Below are positions 35,534-45,446 of a DNA stretch of 64,000 nucleotides, in pieces. Numbering within the stretch: the first letter of the stretch is position 1; the number at the start of each line of letters is the position of its first letter. Under the pieces are notes generated by a model. That model saw only the letters and a list, made by a program, of their open reading frames with translations. It did not search any database and was not told the origin of the DNA. This stretch comes from an uncultured Acetatifactor sp. (GTDB taxonomy: Bacteria; Bacillota; Clostridia; Lachnospirales; Lachnospiraceae): the NCBI GenBank assembly GCA_910586835.1, contig CAJUJU010000004.1, positions 41,860 through 105,859 of the forward strand, in the 5' to 3' direction. A program made the translations under genes and the position numbers.

Positions 35534-36540
35534 TTACTCATTCCTTCGATTGCATAAGCTACGGATTTATAGTTGTCATCCTTGATGATCTTGGCGAGCC
35601 CGAGAACAACGCTTGTAGAAGGATTTTCGGTCAGGTTTACCTTCAGTCCGGTTCCCGCCGCAAGTCTTTCCGAGAGATGGCTTACCTGGGACGCTCCGCC
35701 GGTGAGGTATACCCCGTGACGGTAAATATCCGCCGCCAGCTCCGGAGGCGTTCTCTCCAGAATCACCTTCACATTGTCGATTATGGTGTTGAAATGTTCC
35801 TCCAGACACTCGTCCAGCAGCTTGGTGGGAATCTCACGCTCCACGGGCAGCCCCGTGACGATGTCCCGCCCATATACCACCGCGCCGTTTCCGTCCCGCT
35901 CCAGATCACTCAGCGTAATCTTTACGTTCTCCGCCGTCTTGCCCCCGATAATCAGGCTGAATTCCTTTCTCACCGCCGCCCGGATTGCCTCGTCAAATTT
36001 CAGGCCGCCGGTCTTGATCAGACGGCTCAATACGATACCGCCCAGAGAGAGAATGGAGATCTCCGTGGTCTCGTACCCCACGTTCACAACCAGAACGCCC
36101 TGGGAATTCTTTACGTCGATATCCAGTCCCAGTCCGTCTGCAACCGCTTTCTCCACCACCATGATTTTCCTGGCCTTCACGCCGGCATCCCGGATCAGAT
36201 CATAGAACGCCCTCTTTTCCACCTCCGTCACATCCGTGGGCACGGCAATGAAGAAATCGGCGGGTTTGGTATTTCCCTTCTGAAGATCACCGATAAAATA
36301 ACGCACCAGCGTCTCCATATTCTTGATATCCGCAATGACACCGTTGGAAAGCGGATAGGAAATATGAATATTTCCGGGCGCCTTCTCATACATTTCAAAT
36401 GCAGAGTCACCATAAGCAAACAGTGTGTTTTTGTTCTCGATGGCAATCATGTTCTTTTCCACGAGGACAGTGTCTTCACTCCTGCTGTAGATTTTGATGT
36501 TGTTTGTACCGAGGTCGATACCAAATGCGTTGTTTGCCAA
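35530..36540 (-). CDS. mreB: Actin-like rod shape-determining protein MreB family
   Basis: 336 residues. The actin-fold phosphate loop (GIDLGTNNIKIY), the second phosphate loop (VVNVGYETTEIS) and the adenosine loop (LTGGASQVSHL) are all present. Conserved MreB elements such as YPLSNGVIAD are kept. The first loop has Asn-Asn where most MreB proteins have Ala-Asn-Thr, as in several Lachnospiraceae. It forms membrane filaments that guide elongation. First gene of mreBCD. Confidence 0.94.
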   Translation of the reverse strand: MANNAFGIDLGTNNIKIYSRSEDTVLVEKNMIAIENKNTLFAYGDSAFEMYEKAPGNIHISYPLSNGVIADIKNMETLVRYFIGDLQKGNTKPADFFIAVPTDVTEVEKRAFYDLIRDAGVKARKIMVVEKAVADGLGLDIDVKNSQGVLVVNVGYETTEISILSLGGIVLSRLIKTGGLKFDEAIRAAVRKEFSLIIGGKTAENVKITLSDLERDGNGAVVYGRDIVTGLPVEREIPTKLLDECLEEHFNTIIDNVKVILERTPPELAADIYRHGVYLTGGASQVSHLSERLAAGTGLKVNLTENPSTSVVLGLAKIIKDDNYKSVAYAIEGMSK

Positions 36541-36555
36541 AACGACAACCCCCTT

Positions 36556-37257
36556 CTAATCGTTAGTTTGAAGCCAGACGGACTCTTTGAAGCTCACATA
36601 TTTATTGTCGCCTATCACGATGTGATCCAGCAGGGGAACATCCAGCTTTTCCCCCATCTCCCTGACATTTTCCGTCAGCGCCAGGTCGGCCTTGCTGGGC
36701 GTCGGGTCACCGCTGGGATGATTGTGCAGAAGCACAATGTTCACCGCCCTTGCCTCCAGCGCCTCCAGAAAAATTTCCCTGGGCGAGATCAGCGACATCT
36801 TCACGCTCCCCTCGGACAGCTTCTTTTCCCGGATCAGCCTGCACTTTGCGTCCAGACAGAGCAGAAGCACGCACTCCCTGTCCCTGTGGCGAAGCCGTTC
36901 CATAAAACAGGCCGCCACCTGGGCCGAGCGTTCAAACCGCAGCCCTTCTCCGGCGGAAGCCGCGCTCATCCGCATGGAAAGCTCCGCAAGACATTTCAGC
37001 TTTACCGCCTTGACCTCTCCGATGCCCTTGACGCTCTCCAGCTCCTCCAGCGTTACCTCGTACAGGCCCAGAAGCCCCTCCCTGGGGTATCTGGCCAACT
37101 GCAGCACCTGTTCCGCCAGCTGCAGCGCACTTTTCTCCCTTGTGCCGGTACGGATGATGATTGCCAGAAGCTCCGCCTCCGTCAGGTTCTCCGGCCCAAA
37201 GCGCAGGAACCGCTCATAGGGCTGCCCCTGCAGAGTACCTTTTCTGTTTTCTTTCAT
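36556..37257 (-). CDS. radC: RadC family JAB-domain protein
   Basis: 233 residues from the ATG at 37257 (SD AGAGGAG). A helix-hairpin-helix region (about 35-100, Ser-Val-Lys-Gly-Ile-Gly) is followed by a JAMM metal-binding motif (HNHPSGDPTPSKAD). RadC was once linked to DNA repair, but its true role is unresolved. In Firmicutes it commonly precedes mreB, as here with 15 bases of spacing. Upstream start choices extend into the DUF4321 gene end and lack an SD sequence. Confidence 0.95.
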   Translation of the reverse strand: MKENRKGTLQGQPYERFLRFGPENLTEAELLAIIIRTGTREKSALQLAEQVLQLARYPREGLLGLYEVTLEELESVKGIGEVKAVKLKCLAELSMRMSAASAGEGLRFERSAQVAACFMERLRHRDRECVLLLCLDAKCRLIREKKLSEGSVKMSLISPREIFLEALEARAVNIVLLHNHPSGDPTPSKADLALTENVREMGEKLDVPLLDHIVIGDNKYVSFKESVWLQTND

Positions 37258-37297
37258 GTGTGTCTCCTCTTTCCCTTCTCCGACACACAGACGTTCC

Positions 37298-37537
37298 TCA
37301 GCGAATGAAACGGTAAACCGCCAGCGCAATCAGCACTCCTATGACGCTGGCAATGGTGATATAGATCGAAAGTCCGAAGGTCAGGACAAAAAATCCCATA
37401 TCCAGCACGATAGGTTCGCTTAAACCGAAGGATTTCCCGTAATTCAGAAAGCTTCCGTCAAAATAAGAACCAATAAACCCGCCGATCACAAACCCTACCA
37501 GAACAAGCAGAACCGGCAGCCAATTTCCCTTTCTCAA
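37298..37537 (-). CDS. DUF4321 domain-containing small membrane protein
   Basis: 79 residues with two helices (about 7-27 and 45-75) separated by a loop. The start is TTG at 37537 with GAGGA seven bases upstream. DUF4321 proteins occur in Clostridia next to radC and mre genes and have no known function. It is probably the first gene of the radC-mre-min transcript. Confidence 0.85.
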   Translation of the reverse strand: MRKGNWLPVLLVLVGFVIGGFIGSYFDGSFLNYGKSFGLSEPIVLDMGFFVLTFGLSIYITIASVIGVLIALAVYRFIR

Positions 37538-37678
37538 AATGTTTCCTCGTCTTTCTTTCGTACTCTCTATTTTGCTGCCCGGGCAAAATACGTTTCATAC
37601 GTCTTTATATAGTACCACAAAAAGGAAAAGCTGTATACAAAAATCAAATAATTAATTTTTATCTTTTTCGACCCGAAA

Positions 37679-38983
37679 CTACACCCCCAGCGCCTCCCGC
37701 GCCACCAGTCCCGCATCTTTCAGGGCCTGCAGGGACTTCAGAATCCCGAAGCAGGCGTGATGCCAGGTGAGCCCGCCCTGGAAATACACCGCATAGGGCG
37801 GCTTGATGGGGCCGTCGGCGGAAAGCTCGATGGAGGAACCGGACACAAACGCTCCCGCCGCCATGATGACCTTTGCGTCGTAACCCGGCATGTCCCAGGG
37901 CTCCGGTGTCACATGGCTGTCTACGGGGGCCGCCGCCTGGATCCCCTGGCAGAAGGCAATCACCCCCTCCGGGCTTCCGAAGGTGACTGCCTGGATGATA
38001 TCATGGCGGCTCTCCCTGCTGTCCGGCACCACGTCAAAGCCCAAAGGCTCGTAGAGGCTGGCGGCAAAAACCGCTCCCTTCAAAGCCGCAGCCGTCACTG
38101 TGGGCGCCAGGAACAGTCCCTGATAAAAGTCCTTCAAAATGCCCAGGGAAGCTCCTACCTCCTTGCCCAGCCCCGGGGATGTCAGGCGGAAGGCCGCGTT
38201 TTCCACGCACTCCCGCGTGCCTGCAATATAGCCCCCGATGGGAGCAAGCCCGCCGCCTGGATTTTTAATCAGAGAGCCCACCACCATGTCCGCTCCCACG
38301 TCACCGGGCTCCGTCGTCTCCACAAACTCACCGTAGCAGTTATCCACCATGCAGATCACATCCGGCCGGATCCCTTTAATAAAGGAGATCATCTCTCCGA
38401 TGCGTTCCACTGACAGGGTAGGCCTGGTCTGGTATCCCTTGGATCGCTGAATGGTCACAAGCCGGGTGCGCTCATGCAGCGCACGGCGGATGCCCTCATA
38501 GTCAAAGCTGCCGTCCGGAAGCAGCTCCACCTGTCTGTAGGTAATGCCGTACTCCGCCAGGGAGCCCTTTGAGGGCCGGATCCCGATGACCTCCTCCAGT
38601 GTGTCATAGGGCTTTCCCACGGGGGAAAGCAGCTCGTCTCCCGGACGCAGATTACTCATCAGAGCCAGAGCCAGGGCATGGGTGCCGCAGGTGATCTGAG
38701 GACGCACCAGTGCATCCTCCGTGTGAAACACCCTGGCATATACCTCCTCCAGCCTGTCTCTTCCCAGATCATTGTAGCCATAGCCGGTGGTTCCCAGAAG
38801 ACATGCCTCACTGACCTGGCTCTCCTGCATGGCCCGCACCACCTTCAGCTGATTGTATTCTGCAATTCTGTCGATCTCCCGGAATCGGTCTTCCAGTGTT
38901 CCCAGGATTCTCCTTCCGTATTCATATACCTCCTCACCGATACCCATACCGGCGTACATGTCCTTCAATCCGTTTTCCGTCAT
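37679..38983 (-). CDS. Methionine gamma-lyase family / aluminium-resistance-type PLP protein
   Basis: 434 residues with the PLP-dependent fold of the family PF06838. The PLP Lys lies in GSLIKNPGGG (about 228). Other parts are the Cys-Gly-Thr-His-Ala segment near 80 and the Asp-Asn-Cys-Tyr-Gly region. Start choice is uncertain: ATG 38983 fits homologue starts, while ATG 38995 and TTG 39034 (inside miaA) are in frame. The named functions come from old annotation and are not firmly established. It follows mutS-mutL-miaA, an order shared by many Clostridia. Confidence 0.87.
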   Translation of the reverse strand: MTENGLKDMYAGMGIGEEVYEYGRRILGTLEDRFREIDRIAEYNQLKVVRAMQESQVSEACLLGTTGYGYNDLGRDRLEEVYARVFHTEDALVRPQITCGTHALALALMSNLRPGDELLSPVGKPYDTLEEVIGIRPSKGSLAEYGITYRQVELLPDGSFDYEGIRRALHERTRLVTIQRSKGYQTRPTLSVERIGEMISFIKGIRPDVICMVDNCYGEFVETTEPGDVGADMVVGSLIKNPGGGLAPIGGYIAGTRECVENAAFRLTSPGLGKEVGASLGILKDFYQGLFLAPTVTAAALKGAVFAASLYEPLGFDVVPDSRESRHDIIQAVTFGSPEGVIAFCQGIQAAAPVDSHVTPEPWDMPGYDAKVIMAAGAFVSGSSIELSADGPIKPPYAVYFQGGLTWHHACFGILKSLQALKDAGLVAREALGV

Positions 38984-39008
38984 CCTTTTCACCATATCCT
39001 CCAAAAAA

Positions 39009-40076
39009 CTAAGCGTCCCGCCCTGACGGCACAATTCTCCTTCTGCGCAGCTCCGTCAGCATAAAATCCAGAATCTTTTCCTCATCATAGCCAAATTCAT
39101 CCTTGTTGACCCAGACAACCTCTTTCTCCCTGCGAAACCAGGTCAGCTGCCGCTTGGCAAAATGTCTGGTATCCCGCTTTAAAATTTCCACCGCCTGCTC
39201 ATAAGTACATTCCCCCTCCAGCCAGGCCAGCAGCTCCTTGTAGCCCAGCCCCTGCATGGAGACCATACCCCTTTCGCAGCCCCTGTCCCGAAGGGCCTGT
39301 ACCTCTCCTGCAAGCCCCGCCGCAAGCATTTCGTCAATGCGCTGTTCTATGCGGGCATAAAGCCGCTCCCGGCGGTCGTTCAACACAAAATAACAGGAGT
39401 TATAAATCCCTGCCTTCTGTTTTTCCTGCTCATTATGTTCCGAGATCCTCCGCCCTGTCAGATAAAAGAACTCCAGTGCCCGTATCGAACGCTTGACATT
39501 GTTGGCATGAATGGCCTCCGCGGAAGCCGGGTCTGCCTGCCGCAGCAGCTCGTGCAGATATGCCGCGCCCTTCTCCCGCGCCAGCGTTTCCAGATATGCG
39601 CGGTATTTTCCCGGCGTCTCCCCGTAGGTTGCCTCTTCGGAAGACTCCTCTTCTGTATTGCCTGTCTCTTTTACAGACAGATCGCTGTCTCCACAGCGCT
39701 CCTCCAGGACAGGCATCGAAAAATCCACATCCTTCAGCAGCGCCTGAATATAAAATCCGGTTCCCCCTGTGACAACGGGAATATGGCCTCTGTCATAGAT
39801 CTCATGCGTGATCCTTTTACAGTTTTCCACAAAGTCCGCCACACTGAAAGACTCCCAGGGCTCCAGAATATCAATCATGTGGTGGGGAACCCCCTGCATC
39901 TCCTCCCGGGTGATCTTGGCGGATCCGATATCCATGCCGCGGTAGACCTGCATGGAGTCCGCAGAGATAATCTCTCCCTCCACCGCCTTGGCCAGAGCAA
40001 TGGAAAGCCCTGTCTTTCCCACCGCAGTGGGACCGGTGAGGACGATCATGGGCGGAAGTATCTGATTTTTTTCCAA
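39009..40076 (-). CDS. miaA: tRNA dimethylallyltransferase
   Basis: 355 residues. A P-loop GPTAVGKT opens the protein; ISADSMQVYRGMDIGSAK and the VVTGGTGFYIQAL motif follow. A segment of about 25 residues near 125-150, rich in Glu/Ser/Thr, is inserted where most MiaA proteins have a shorter loop. It adds the isopentenyl group to A37, the substrate later methylthiolated by MiaB, whose gene is also in this window (51.6 kb). It lies 48 bases after mutL. Confidence 0.97.
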   Translation of the reverse strand: MEKNQILPPMIVLTGPTAVGKTGLSIALAKAVEGEIISADSMQVYRGMDIGSAKITREEMQGVPHHMIDILEPWESFSVADFVENCKRITHEIYDRGHIPVVTGGTGFYIQALLKDVDFSMPVLEERCGDSDLSVKETGNTEEESSEEATYGETPGKYRAYLETLAREKGAAYLHELLRQADPASAEAIHANNVKRSIRALEFFYLTGRRISEHNEQEKQKAGIYNSCYFVLNDRRERLYARIEQRIDEMLAAGLAGEVQALRDRGCERGMVSMQGLGYKELLAWLEGECTYEQAVEILKRDTRHFAKRQLTWFRREKEVVWVNKDEFGYDEEKILDFMLTELRRRRIVPSGRDA

Positions 40077-40124
40077 TTGTCGCTTCCTCCGTATTGCTTT
40101 TTCTTCCTCCCGCCGGAATGCCCT

Positions 40125-42179
40125 TCAGCTCACGATTCGCTTGAATTTCCGCTCCATCTCGGATTTTGTCATGGTAATGACGGTTGGGCGTCCGTGGGGA
40201 CAGTTATAGGGATTTTCCAGCTTCAGCAGTTCATCGATCAAAGCCTCCGCCTCCGCCGGACTTAACAGATGATTCCCTTTCACGGCCGCCTTACACGCCA
40301 TGGACGCAATTTTTTCCTCAATGACACGGATACTGCCAAAGCTTCTGCCCTCTCCCAGCTGATCCAGAACCTCCAGGAACAGCTCCCGCTCCCCGCAGCC
40401 GTACAGATCCACCGGCACGCTGCGCAGCGCGTACTCGTTGCCGCCGAAGGCCTCCACCTCAAAACCAAGCCCTTCAAAAATTTCCCTGTTTTCCGCAAAA
40501 GCCGTCTCCTCCTGTCCGGAGAGACTGACAATCACGGGCGGCAGCAATGTCTGGGATACCACATTTTTCTCCCGGAACTGCCGGATCAGCCGCTCATAAT
40601 TTACCTTTTCGTGGGCGGCATGCTGATCAATCATCAAAAGCTTTTCCTCGAATTCAATCAGCCAATAGGTTTCAAACACCTGGCCAATGACCCGGAACCG
40701 GGAACGGTTTTCCACGGTGAGCAGCTTATCCTCAAAAAGATTCATCTGGGCGGCCTCTTCATCGCCCCCCGCCTTCGGACTTCCGACAGCCTCCTGGCTT
40801 CCGGCGGGTTCTGCCTTCGGCATGATTCTCAACCCTTCTCCTTCTGCCTTCACTTTTCCAGGCCTTTCTTCCGTCTCCGGGCTTTTTGCCGTCTGCTCGG
40901 CTGCCTCCTCCGGAAGCTCGGAAGTCTCCGTAAAGAAGTCATCCGGCGAGTTTTCCTGCAAGCTTATCGGTTTTTCGTCAGCCTTTACCCTTTTCCAGAC
41001 AGGATTTTGAATGAATTCCTGCATTTTGGGGCGTTCCGCCTGATAATTTGTCTCCTCCATAACCCGATAGGCATCCGTTCGCTTCCGCTCGAAGGGTTCG
41101 GGAGACTTTTCCTGTTCTCTCTGTCTCTTTTCCTCCCTGACAGCCGCTCTCAGCTCCCGTTCTGAAGAGAGATGAGCCTCCGGTATCATCTCATGATGCT
41201 TCAGGGTGTACTTCACCGCCCCGCACAGATACGCGCTGAAGCCCATGGCGTTTGTAAACCGGACATCCATCTTGGTGGGATGCACATTTACGTCTACCCG
41301 ACTGGTATCCATGGCAATATGCAGCACACAAAACGGAAACTTGTGCTGCATCAGATATTCTCTATATCCCTCCTCCACAGCTCTGGAAACAACATTGCTG
41401 CGGATAAATCTGCCGTTGATAAAATAGATCTCAAAACTGCGGTTGGAACGCACCTGAACAGGCTTTCCCAGAAATCCCTCTATCCGTATGCCGTCCTGCT
41501 CCCATTGCATGGGTATCAGGGCTCCCGCCGCCTCCCGCCCGTAAATGCGGTAAATCACTTCTCTCAGATCTCCGTTTCCGGAGGTATGGAACTTCAACTG
41601 GTTTCCCAGCACCAGTTTAAAAGAAATATCAGGTCTTGACAGCGCAAGATGCTCCATCAGATCCGCAATGTACCCGCCTTCCGTCGCCGGCTGACGCAGA
41701 AATTTACGACGGACCGGCGTGTTGAAAAACAGATTGCGCATGATAAAGGTGGTTCCCTCCGGTGCTCCCACCTCCTCAAATCCTGCCTCCCCAGCTCCCT
41801 CCAACAGCAGCCTGCTTCCCGTAAGACAGCCTGCCGGCTTCGTGATCACCTCAACCTTTGACACGGCGGCTATGCTGGATAAAGCCTCACCCCGAAAACC
41901 GAGGCTGGAAATGTGCATCAGATCCTCCGCATTCCCGATCTTGCTGGTGGCATGACGCAGAAAGGCTGTGCGAAGCTGCTCCCTCTCCATGCCGCAGCCG
42001 TTGTCGGTGACACGGATAAACTCTATCCCTCCGTCCTTTGCCTCCACCGTGACCGCCGTGGCCCCCGCGTCAATGGCGTTTTCCACAAGCTCCTTCACAA
42101 CACTGGAGGGCCGCTCCACCACCTCGCCCGCCGCAATCTTGTCAATCGTCTCCGAATCCAGAATATGTATCTGCGCCAT
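40125..42179 (-). CDS. mutL: DNA mismatch repair protein MutL
   Basis: 684 residues from ATG 42179 (SD AAAGGA). The GHKL ATPase domain (about 1-330) has ENAIDAGA, DNGCGM and GFRGEALSS. A variable linker (about 335-500) precedes the C-terminal dimerisation and endonuclease domain with DQHAAHEKVNYER and the end motif CPHGRPTVI. It couples MutS mismatch recognition to strand removal. The DQHAAHE metal-binding motif indicates nicking activity. Confidence 0.97.
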   Translation of the reverse strand: MAQIHILDSETIDKIAAGEVVERPSSVVKELVENAIDAGATAVTVEAKDGGIEFIRVTDNGCGMEREQLRTAFLRHATSKIGNAEDLMHISSLGFRGEALSSIAAVSKVEVITKPAGCLTGSRLLLEGAGEAGFEEVGAPEGTTFIMRNLFFNTPVRRKFLRQPATEGGYIADLMEHLALSRPDISFKLVLGNQLKFHTSGNGDLREVIYRIYGREAAGALIPMQWEQDGIRIEGFLGKPVQVRSNRSFEIYFINGRFIRSNVVSRAVEEGYREYLMQHKFPFCVLHIAMDTSRVDVNVHPTKMDVRFTNAMGFSAYLCGAVKYTLKHHEMIPEAHLSSERELRAAVREEKRQREQEKSPEPFERKRTDAYRVMEETNYQAERPKMQEFIQNPVWKRVKADEKPISLQENSPDDFFTETSELPEEAAEQTAKSPETEERPGKVKAEGEGLRIMPKAEPAGSQEAVGSPKAGGDEEAAQMNLFEDKLLTVENRSRFRVIGQVFETYWLIEFEEKLLMIDQHAAHEKVNYERLIRQFREKNVVSQTLLPPVIVSLSGQEETAFAENREIFEGLGFEVEAFGGNEYALRSVPVDLYGCGERELFLEVLDQLGEGRSFGSIRVIEEKIASMACKAAVKGNHLLSPAEAEALIDELLKLENPYNCPHGRPTVITMTKSEMERKFKRIVS

Positions 42180-42223
42180 CCTATGTCCTTTCTCTGAAAC
42201 ACACACTTCATTTTCCTGCTACA

Positions 42224-42273
42224 GGCGAAAAGAAAATCTCAGCCCGGATGCAAGCTTAGATTTTCTTTTCGCC
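42224..42273. repeat. 16-bp perfect inverted repeat at the mutS 3' end
   Basis: GGCGAAAAGAAAATCT (42224-42239) and AGATTTTCTTTTCGCC (42258-42273) with an 18-base loop. The mutS-proximal arm is the last codons of mutS with the first base of its stop. No T-run follows, and mutL begins about 45 bases later, so it may act as an intercistronic stability or attenuation hairpin. Confidence 0.8.
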
Positions 42274-44946
42274 CTGCCAACGGTTTTTCAGCTTATTCTG
42301 CAGTCTGTACAACGTATTCAGCGCATCCAGAGGCGACATGGTGTTGACCTCCACCTCCATCAGCTCCTTTATGACATCCTCGTCGGTCACGGTATCAAAA
42401 AGCGACATCTGTGCCAGATCCACCTCATCCAGCCGGGGCTGTTTTCTTGTCTTTCCGTCCCCCCTCACATCTACCGTGATGTTCTGAATCTTCTCTATGA
42501 TATCATTGTCTGTCAGCTGCTCCACAATCTCCTTGGCCCTGTCAATAACCATATCCGGGACGCCGGCCAGCTTCGCCACCTGAATACCATAGCTTCGGTC
42601 CGCGCCTCCCCTGATAATCTTTCTCAGGAATACAATGTCGTCCCCGCACTCCTTCACGGCAATACAATAATTGTTCACATTGTTCATCTTGCCTTCCAGC
42701 TCCGTCAGCTCATGATAATGGGTTGCAAACAGAGTTTTAGCACCCAGAAGCTTCCGGTTGCTGATATGCTCTATCACCGCCCAGGCAATGCTCAGCCCGT
42801 CAAAGGTGGAGGTGCCCCGCCCGATCTCATCCAGAATCAGAAGGCTTGCCGAGGTTGCATTCCTCAGAATATTTGCCACCTCATTCATTTCCACCATGAA
42901 GGTGGACTGGCCGCTGGCCAGGTCGTCCGAGGCGCCCACCCGGGTGAAAATTCTGTCAACAATTCCGATATTTGCCTTTCTGGCGGGCACAAAGCAGCCG
43001 ATCTGCGCCATGAGCACAATCAGCGCCGTCTGGCGCATATAGGTAGACTTCCCCGCCATATTGGGGCCGGTAATAACACTGATACAATGACTTCCGTTAT
43101 CCAGGTAGGTGTCGTTGGCGATGAACAGATCGTTGGTAATCATCTGCTCCACCACCGGATGCCTTCCGTCCTTGATGTCAATGACTCCCTTTTCATTCAA
43201 CGCCGGTCTCACATAATGGTTCCGCTCCGCAGCCAGGGACAGAGAGGCATAGACATCCAGCCTGGCAATGGCCTTTGCCGTCCGCTGAACCCGCTCCAGC
43301 TCCATGGCGATAGACTCCCTGATCCGGCAGAAAATATCGTATTCCAGCGCAGTGAGCTTATCCTCCGCATTCAGAATGGTGTCCTCCAGCTCCTTCAGTC
43401 TGGGCGTAGTATACCGCTCCGCGTTGGCAAGGGTCTGCTTGCGGATGTAATCCTCCGGCACCATATCCTTATTGGAATTGGTCACTTCAAAATAATACCC
43501 AAAGACTTTATTATACTTGATCCGGAGATTTTTGATCCCCGTCCGCTCCCTGTCCTGCTCCTCCAGCTGAGCCAGCCATTGTTTTCCGTCTCTTTTGGCA
43601 TTCCGCAGATTATCTATGGTCTCGTCAAAGCCGTCCCGGATCATGCCGCCTTCCCGGATGGTAATGGGCGGCTCCTCCTCTATGGACTTCAGAATGAGCT
43701 GATAAATATCCTCAAGGGTATCCAAATCCTTCTCAATACCCGAAAGCTCCTCCTTCTCGAAGCTCTTCAGAACCGTTTTTATGGCAGGCAGCATTTCCAG
43801 AGAATTTCGAAAGGAAATAAAATCCCTGGGGTTCGCCGTCTTATAGGTCACTTTGCTCAGCAGTCGTTCCAGGTCATAAACCGGGTTCAGGTATTCCCGC
43901 AGTTCATCCCTGGATACGCTGTCTTTGTTCAGCTCCTCGATGGCGTCCAGCCGCCGTTCCATCTCCGCCTTCTCAATCAGCGGCTGTTCCAGCATACTGC
44001 GCAGCAGTCTGCCGCCCATCGCCGTCTTCGTCTTATCCAGCACCCCCAGAAGAGAGCCCCGCTTCTGTTTTTCCCGCAAGGTCTCCGTCAGCTCCAGATT
44101 ACGTCTGGTAGCACTGTCAAGCAGCATGTATTTACTGGTCAGATAAGGTGAAATATGAGTAAAATGGGCCAGATCCGTCTTCTGTGTCTCATAAAGATAC
44201 TGCAGAAGAGCTCCCGCGGCAAGCATTCCCACCGGAAACTCCTGGATTCCCAGCCCCATCAGCGTACCAACCTTAAAATGCCGCAGCAGAATCCGTTTAC
44301 AGCCCTCGTCATCAAAGAAATGTGCTTCCAACGCATTCACAGGAATGTGATACCTGCCCTTAAGCTCTTCCACGGAAAAACCGCTCACCAGGAATGCCTC
44401 ATTGCAGATCACCTCCGAAGGCTCATACTTCATCAGCTCATCATTCAGTTTTTTTAAATCCTCCACCTCTGTCAGCAGATAATCCCCCGTGGTGACATCC
44501 GCCACGGAGATTCCGATCTTGGTAGGGGTATAGGTGATACACATCAGAAAATTATTTTTGGATTCCTCCAGCGCCTGCACATTCAGGTTGGTGCCGGGCG
44601 TGACAATCCGGATGACATCCCGCTTTACCAGGCCCTTGGCCTGCTTCGGATCCTCCACCTGCTCGCAGATGGCCACCTTGTAGCCTTTGTTGACCAATTT
44701 GGTCAAATACCCTTCCACTGCGTGATAGGGTATTCCGCACATGGGCGCACGCTCCTCCAGTCCGCAGGCCTTTCCCGTCAGAGTGATCTCCAGCTCCCTC
44801 GACGCCGTCAGCGCATCGTCAAAAAACATCTCATAGAAATCGCCCAGACGATAAAAAAGGATACAGTCCTGATATTGCTTCTTTGTCTCCATGTACTGCT
44901 GCATCATGGGGGTCAGGTCTTCCACTGGAATCTGCTGCTCCGGCAT
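42256..44946 (-). CDS. mutS: DNA mismatch repair protein MutS
   Basis: 896 residues. The mismatch-binding domain has the Phe-x-Glu wedge in GDFYEMF (about 38-40). The C-terminal ATPase has Walker A GPNMAGKST, the Walker B LLILDEIGRGTSTFDG, and the ATHYHEL signature. It recognises mispairs and recruits MutL, encoded next. The gene leads a mutS-mutL-miaA-PLP lyase group. Confidence 0.98.
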   Translation of the reverse strand: MPEQQIPVEDLTPMMQQYMETKKQYQDCILFYRLGDFYEMFFDDALTASRELEITLTGKACGLEERAPMCGIPYHAVEGYLTKLVNKGYKVAICEQVEDPKQAKGLVKRDVIRIVTPGTNLNVQALEESKNNFLMCITYTPTKIGISVADVTTGDYLLTEVEDLKKLNDELMKYEPSEVICNEAFLVSGFSVEELKGRYHIPVNALEAHFFDDEGCKRILLRHFKVGTLMGLGIQEFPVGMLAAGALLQYLYETQKTDLAHFTHISPYLTSKYMLLDSATRRNLELTETLREKQKRGSLLGVLDKTKTAMGGRLLRSMLEQPLIEKAEMERRLDAIEELNKDSVSRDELREYLNPVYDLERLLSKVTYKTANPRDFISFRNSLEMLPAIKTVLKSFEKEELSGIEKDLDTLEDIYQLILKSIEEEPPITIREGGMIRDGFDETIDNLRNAKRDGKQWLAQLEEQDRERTGIKNLRIKYNKVFGYYFEVTNSNKDMVPEDYIRKQTLANAERYTTPRLKELEDTILNAEDKLTALEYDIFCRIRESIAMELERVQRTAKAIARLDVYASLSLAAERNHYVRPALNEKGVIDIKDGRHPVVEQMITNDLFIANDTYLDNGSHCISVITGPNMAGKSTYMRQTALIVLMAQIGCFVPARKANIGIVDRIFTRVGASDDLASGQSTFMVEMNEVANILRNATSASLLILDEIGRGTSTFDGLSIAWAVIEHISNRKLLGAKTLFATHYHELTELEGKMNNVNNYCIAVKECGDDIVFLRKIIRGGADRSYGIQVAKLAGVPDMVIDRAKEIVEQLTDNDIIEKIQNITVDVRGDGKTRKQPRLDEVDLAQMSLFDTVTDEDVIKELMEVEVNTMSPLDALNTLYRLQNKLKNRWQGEKKI

Positions 44947-44987
44947 CTTTTAGTACTCCTGTTCTGTTCATTCTTCCGCACAAGTAT

Positions 44988-45021
44988 AGGGCAAATACAC
45001 AACGATTTGTGCATTTGCCCT
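44988..45021. repeat. Hairpin upstream of mutS
   Basis: AGGGCAAAT (44988-44996) with CACAA pairs with TTGTG and ATTTGCCCT (45013-45021) across a 4-base loop, with one A/C mismatch. It may terminate the upstream lipoprotein gene or form part of the mutS leader. A weak promoter-like TTACAA-16-TAAAAT lies just upstream on the minus strand. Confidence 0.55.
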
Positions 45022-45055
45022 GATTTTATCACAAAATATTGTATTTGTAAATCAT

Positions 45056-45430
45056 TCACTGTTTTTCTGAAAACAGGATCGTAAAATCTGTGCCTTCCGG
45101 CAAAATCTTACTTACTACGTTTTCCAGCGCTGACCGGATTTCTTCTGTGTCCGGATTGTCGGATTCGCAGTCTACATTTATGACATAACGCTCTTCAGTC
45201 CTTTGAACCGTGAAGGACAAATTTTCAGCGGCGTACGTTTCTTCCAGCAGACTTTCCAGCGTGGATCCAATGTATTCCAAAAACTGCGCTTCTTTTTCCT
45301 CTTCCGTAATAGATTCCCCTGCCTGAAAGTCATCATACTTCACTTCTCCGGTTTCCCCGGCATCTCTGCCGCATCCTCCCAGAAAGCACATCATAATTAA
45401 CACAATGCAAATCTTTTTTATACTTTTCAT
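45056..45430 (-). CDS. Small lipoprotein of unknown function
   Basis: 124 residues. The start at 45430 begins a lipoprotein signal (Lys-Ser-Ile-Lys-Lys, hydrophobic run, Leu-Gly-Gly-Cys lipobox at about 16-19). The mature part is acidic with no recognised domain and ends in an alpha-beta pattern. GGGGGAAGG precedes the ATG closely. AT-rich relative to mutS, and paired with another secreted orphan directly upstream. Confidence 0.65.
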   Translation of the reverse strand: MKSIKKICIVLIMMCFLGGCGRDAGETGEVKYDDFQAGESITEEEKEAQFLEYIGSTLESLLEETYAAENLSFTVQRTEERYVINVDCESDNPDTEEIRSALENVVSKILPEGTDFTILFSEKQ

Positions 45431-45446
45431 CCTTCCCCCTGCTTTC

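Noticed and set aside
41968..44151. A 727-residue plus-strand open frame opposite mutS/mutL
   Set aside because: It covers coding sequence of two strongly conserved genes and has no recognisable domain or SD.
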